DNA of 64,000 bases from Paramacrobiotus metropolitanus (lineage: Eukaryota > Tardigrada > Eutardigrada > Parachela > Macrobiotidae), in NCBI RefSeq assembly GCF_019649055.1, contig NW_026570246.1, positions 248,001 to 312,000 on the forward strand, given 5' to 3'. The notes beneath the pieces were generated by a model. It was given only the letters and a program-made list of their open reading frames with translations, was not told the origin of the DNA and did no database searches. This document shows, in pieces, positions 61,087-64,000 of this stretch. A program made the translations under genes and the position numbers. Numbering within the stretch: position 1 is the stretch's first letter; every line of letters starts with the position of its first letter.

Positions 61087-63193
61087 ATGGATAGTTCATC
61101 TGGTATAGAAACTGCTTCACTAGAAATGATGACACTCAGGTTTCCCAGACGAAGTTCGTTGGACAGCACTGTAAAGCGCCAGAAAACGGAGCTTTCCCAG
61201 CCGTCCGATACTGCGCAGTGTACGGTAAGATTGCTCACTTAAACCAGTAACATGCGGGAATCGTAATGATGGATGATGTGTGCTTTAATTACGTTGTGAA
61301 ATAGCACATTATAACAGAAATAACGTAAAGAAATTCTGCCTATTTTTGAATTAGTAATTACCATCTTTAACCTGTTGATTTTTTACCGAATGGCACGCAG
61401 AAACCACCAAAAAGGCACAAGAGAACGAAAAAGTCTGACCGTGTTGAATCCGCTGATCTCAACGATTTGGCGGGCTCGGATGAGCCCACCTCGATCGGAA
61501 AACTTAAGGTTAAAAAAAAGGGTGAGGAAAAGTTTAGTTGCATGTTCAGCGTATTCTTAGCTATTTTTTAATTTGTTTTCTGTGGATTGCAAATCGTACA
61601 ATCAATTCAGTGCTCTTTAAATTACAAAGTTTTAATCGTTATTTGAAAGCTAGTGGAATGTTATTATTGTTTCTTATTTCGTTGTTTCCTGTTACTACAG
61701 TAATATTGTTGCACCACATTTAGCCAGTTATCGCTGTTTTAATTTTGCGCGGATACAACATTTTATTTTTGCGCAGATCGTCAGATAAGATGCCTATTAT
61801 TGATTTTGAGAAAAGTTTATTTACTTACAGTACAGCAAAAATTAATTACCTATAAAATAGTCTGAACGCGCTTGCGGCAAGCGCATTCAGAGTTATATTT
61901 ATTAGTAATTTTTCTGTATAACAGGCAAGCGGCTTGCCTTTTTTGTTATACGAGTGGCGGTTTCCTATAAATTTTATTTAAACTGCTTTTTAATTTGAAC
62001 GCTTTTGTTGGTAGTTTTTTTCGGGTTTTCGTACAATATTTCCTAGAAAATATATTTTCGACCAAAAAATAAAGCACTTATTTGTAGGTCGAGCAGAACC
62101 TTTAAAAAAGTTCAAGCAGACAACACTGTATGGAGAAATCGCCGTAACCGAGGGTTCGGATGATGACGGCTCCTTTAATTCCGACGATTTGACCGATGAT
62201 GATGGTGTTCGGTCCGCCGGTAGCGATGAGGACGATGATTGTGATGCGAAGGAGATTATTCCAACAAAAGACCGGAAATCAGCGCCGACGCGCCACCAGA
62301 TTATGGCCAGTCGACGTGTGATTTGGTTCCGACAGAATACATTCCGCGGCGCATCATCCGCTTCTAGTCAGGAAAGTCGCACCAACGATCTGGATTCCAG
62401 TGTTGAGCTGATCGAGGCGGAATCTTCGGTAATGCACGCATTTAATTAACGCTTTACGCATTATTTACACATTTTACAGTTGCTCAGTCAGTGCGTTACT
62501 TTGGGACCGGACAGCGAAATGAAAAGTCTTTTTGAATGTTGTTAAATGATCCCGGAAGACTTGTGGTTTATTAGCGCAGTGGGTTCGCTTAAGGGTGTTT
62601 TTTATCGTGACTTGTTTTAATATTTGCTGATTTACAGACATCTGATTCTGCGCGTGGTTCGCAATCTTCCATCACAGATGAACGAAGACATTTATCAGCA
62701 GAACTTATTACACCGACGTCGCTTTGTACCCGAACAAAACGAAAATATCGCCGAAATTATTCGATTAAGAAGTATCTGGTAATGAAAACTGAGAGCACGA
62801 TTGAGGATAGTCGGAATGATTCTACGGTCTCCCAATCAGTACGTGTTATGTATATCTTTTAGATCTTTTATCTATACATTGATTCACTTATATTGGCTCG
62901 CATTGGATGGTGTAAAATGTAGCCTTTTCGGATGAACTGAGATCCTGCAAATCATTTTATTCAAAGAGCGGGAAAAACTCAAATTTTTACAGCTTGTATT
63001 GGCAGCTTTTGGTATGGCACCTTTATTTTAGACAGCCAACACAACCATTATCGTTTCTGATTCTGACGACGATGTCGACGAAGGGTCATCATCGCAGAAT
63101 CCGACTGACATGGAGTGCTCGAAGCCAATTGTTCTGGACAGTTCGACCGATAATATTGAAGATATTAACGATGCTGATTGTGAACAGGACTAG
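61087..63193 (+). CDS. Nuclear-type protein with three SUMO-interacting motifs
   Basis: Exons 61087-61224, 61401-61521, 62088-62428, 62638-62838 and 63032-63193 join in phase to 320 residues. The N-terminus is Ser/Thr-rich, then comes a basic KPPKRHKRTKK stretch (nuclear-signal type), then long acidic Asp/Ser-rich parts (SDDDGSFNSDDLTDDD). Three hydrophobic cores beside acidic or Ser residues fit SUMO-interacting motifs: VELIEAESS (192-200), TIIVSDSDDDVDE (272-284) and PIVLDSSTD (299-307). Such clusters are typical of SUMO-targeted ligases and DNA-repair or PML-body proteins, but no RING or other catalytic domain is visible. A possible extra exon at 62480-62545, in phase, would add 21 residues and a stop and so make a short form. 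Family not recognised. Confidence 0.65.
61862..61890. repeat. Hairpin in intron (ctgaacgcgcttgc arms)
   Basis: Arms of 14 bases with one mismatch around a single g. Lies in the intron 61522-62087. Confidence 0.8.
61916..61951. repeat. Hairpin followed by a T run inside its stem
   Basis: gtataaca, ggcaagc-g-gcttgcc, tttttt, then tgttatac. An inner 7-bp stem and an outer 8-bp stem share the centre. Its ggcaagc core is related to the gcttgc/gcaagc core of the hairpin 26 bases upstream. Confidence 0.8.
62480..62545 (+). other. Possible alternative terminal exon of the SIM protein
   Basis: After an acceptor (attttacag) 21 codons in phase with the exon ending at 62428 run to a stop. Skipping it keeps the longer frame into 62638. 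Splicing evidence would be needed to choose. Confidence 0.35.
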
Positions 63194-63499
63194 GACTGAT
63201 CGGTTTTGCCTTCCTACTTCAGGTTGTCTATATCGCATTGTAGTTATAAAGAAATACTTAGTTTTTACGGTGACGGCCTTGTACCAGAAATTTTTCGGGT
63301 TTGGAAGTGTTTTTACCTTTGCGTCATTTTGTTGTTTTATAGTGTTTATAATTGTGTTTGTAAATCCTTCTTCTCCGTTTGTATATGTCCCTGCAATTTT
63401 GTTGACGGCATTGTACGAGTGTCAGCAGTGATTTGGATGGTAAATCGCAATTCAAAACAGGCATACGACTAGCAATAAATGACTTTATCAATGGAATTT

Positions 63500-63962
63500 A
63501 TCATTGTGGGAAAAAAAGTACTTCGTATTTGCAGTTGAATCTGGAAGGGTTTTAAGTCTGAAGTGTGGACACCGCCTTTTTTTCAACTGGTGCTTTGTTT
63601 TGGCGAAAAAAACAGTTTTGCTCCCCGAGGCGTTTTGTGTATTTGGTCTAGCTGTTGACTTACAGTTTTTTTCACGAAGTACTCTTTTGAGCGTCCTCAA
63701 ACTGACCTTATTTCCAAGCATCTAGAATCGTTCCTGGATTTTTGGTTGAATTAGGTTGTTTTCCATCACTGCCACGACTCGCTCTATCGATGCCTTCGCT
63801 TTGGAAAGTGTTTCTCGCGTTGTCATAACCAAAACTCGATTAAGTTTATGCTCAATAAATGCGCAAAAGAAAAGAAAGCTTTAAGAAGATTGGGGAAACA
63901 TGCGCCATGTGGTTCGGCAGAAAAATAAAATGCCATGCCGCCAACTTGGCGCGAACGGGGTG
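63500..63962 (-). mobile_element. Second copy of the Tc1/mariner-like element, partial
   Basis: The right end (gccaacttggcgcgaacggggtg, followed by TA at 63963-63964) matches the terminal repeat at 32153-32182 in reverse orientation. The interior aligns piece by piece with the reverse complement of the first element's left half. On the minus strand it keeps an open stretch with SLRTLKRVLREKNCK, similar to the helix-turn-helix of these transposases. The match fades near 63500, so the copy is truncated or the rest is too diverged to follow. The two copies differ at many positions, so they are old. Confidence 0.75.
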
Positions 63963-64000
63963 TATTATGATGATCATATGAATGAGCTTTGTTTTTCATT

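Noticed and set aside
60966-61238. 90-codon minus-strand frame
   Set aside because: It overlaps a plus-strand exon with a perfect donor that joins in phase to downstream exons; the minus frame has no splice or family support.

Overview
The window is nuclear DNA of a small-genome bilaterian invertebrate. The genes carry many short introns (about 60 to 1500 bp) with GT-AG ends and in-phase exons. The gene set is animal: a phosphorylase kinase beta subunit, Rab27, Sec12/PREB, MAEA and SLC38A9. Intergenic DNA is AT-rich with few transposons. A tardigrade of the Hypsibius/Ramazzottius type is my guess, but no single element proves it. The exon chains below were joined by hand from splice signals and codon phase; for eleven complete genes the summed exon lengths give an intact frame.

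Layout. 1.3-4.2 kb (+): GPI-type alkaline phosphatase. 4.4-9.4 kb (-): phosphorylase kinase beta subunit, with the NatC subunit NAA38 just upstream on the same strand (9.5-9.9 kb). 10-13.8 kb: gene-poor, with an orphan exon, a foldback element and a (TA)n tract. 13.9-15.6 kb (-) and 16.2-17.6 kb (+): a divergent pair of long helical proteins, the second secreted. 18.8-19.9 kb (+): a small secreted precursor with dibasic sites. 20.8-22.6 kb: a broken paralogue of the 16-kb gene, split by a TTAA-flanked foldback transposon. 22.8-26.3 kb (-): the lysosomal amino-acid sensor/transporter SLC38A9. 29.0-33.6 kb (+): an ABHD3-type hydrolase with a dead Tc1/mariner element in its last intron. 34.4-36.0 kb (+): a third, shorter member of the secreted helical family. 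36.8-39.2 kb (-): the ubiquitin-conjugating enzyme UBE2R/CDC34.

41.4-42.8 kb (-): an AT-hook repeat protein. 43.6-46.3 kb (+): PREB/Sec12. 48.9-51.7 kb (+): Rab27, in which the exon for the DTAGQ nucleotide-binding box could not be found. 52.3-54.9 kb (-): a 581-residue coiled-coil protein with a duplicated exon. 55.9-56.3 kb (-): a 102-residue acidic protein. 57.1-59.7 kb (+): MAEA, the E3 subunit of the CTLH/GID complex. 61.1-63.2 kb (+): a nuclear-type protein with three SUMO-interacting motifs. The window ends in a second copy of the mariner-like element, in opposite orientation.

The conserved genes cover unrelated housekeeping jobs: glycogen breakdown, protein acetylation and ubiquitylation, ER export and vesicle traffic, and lysosomal nutrient sensing. 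They are not an operon. The accessory material is the family of secreted two-helix-bundle proteins at 16.2, 20.8 and 34.4 kb together with the helical neighbour at 13.9 kb and the putative peptide precursor at 18.8 kb. This is the likeliest place for undescribed biology.
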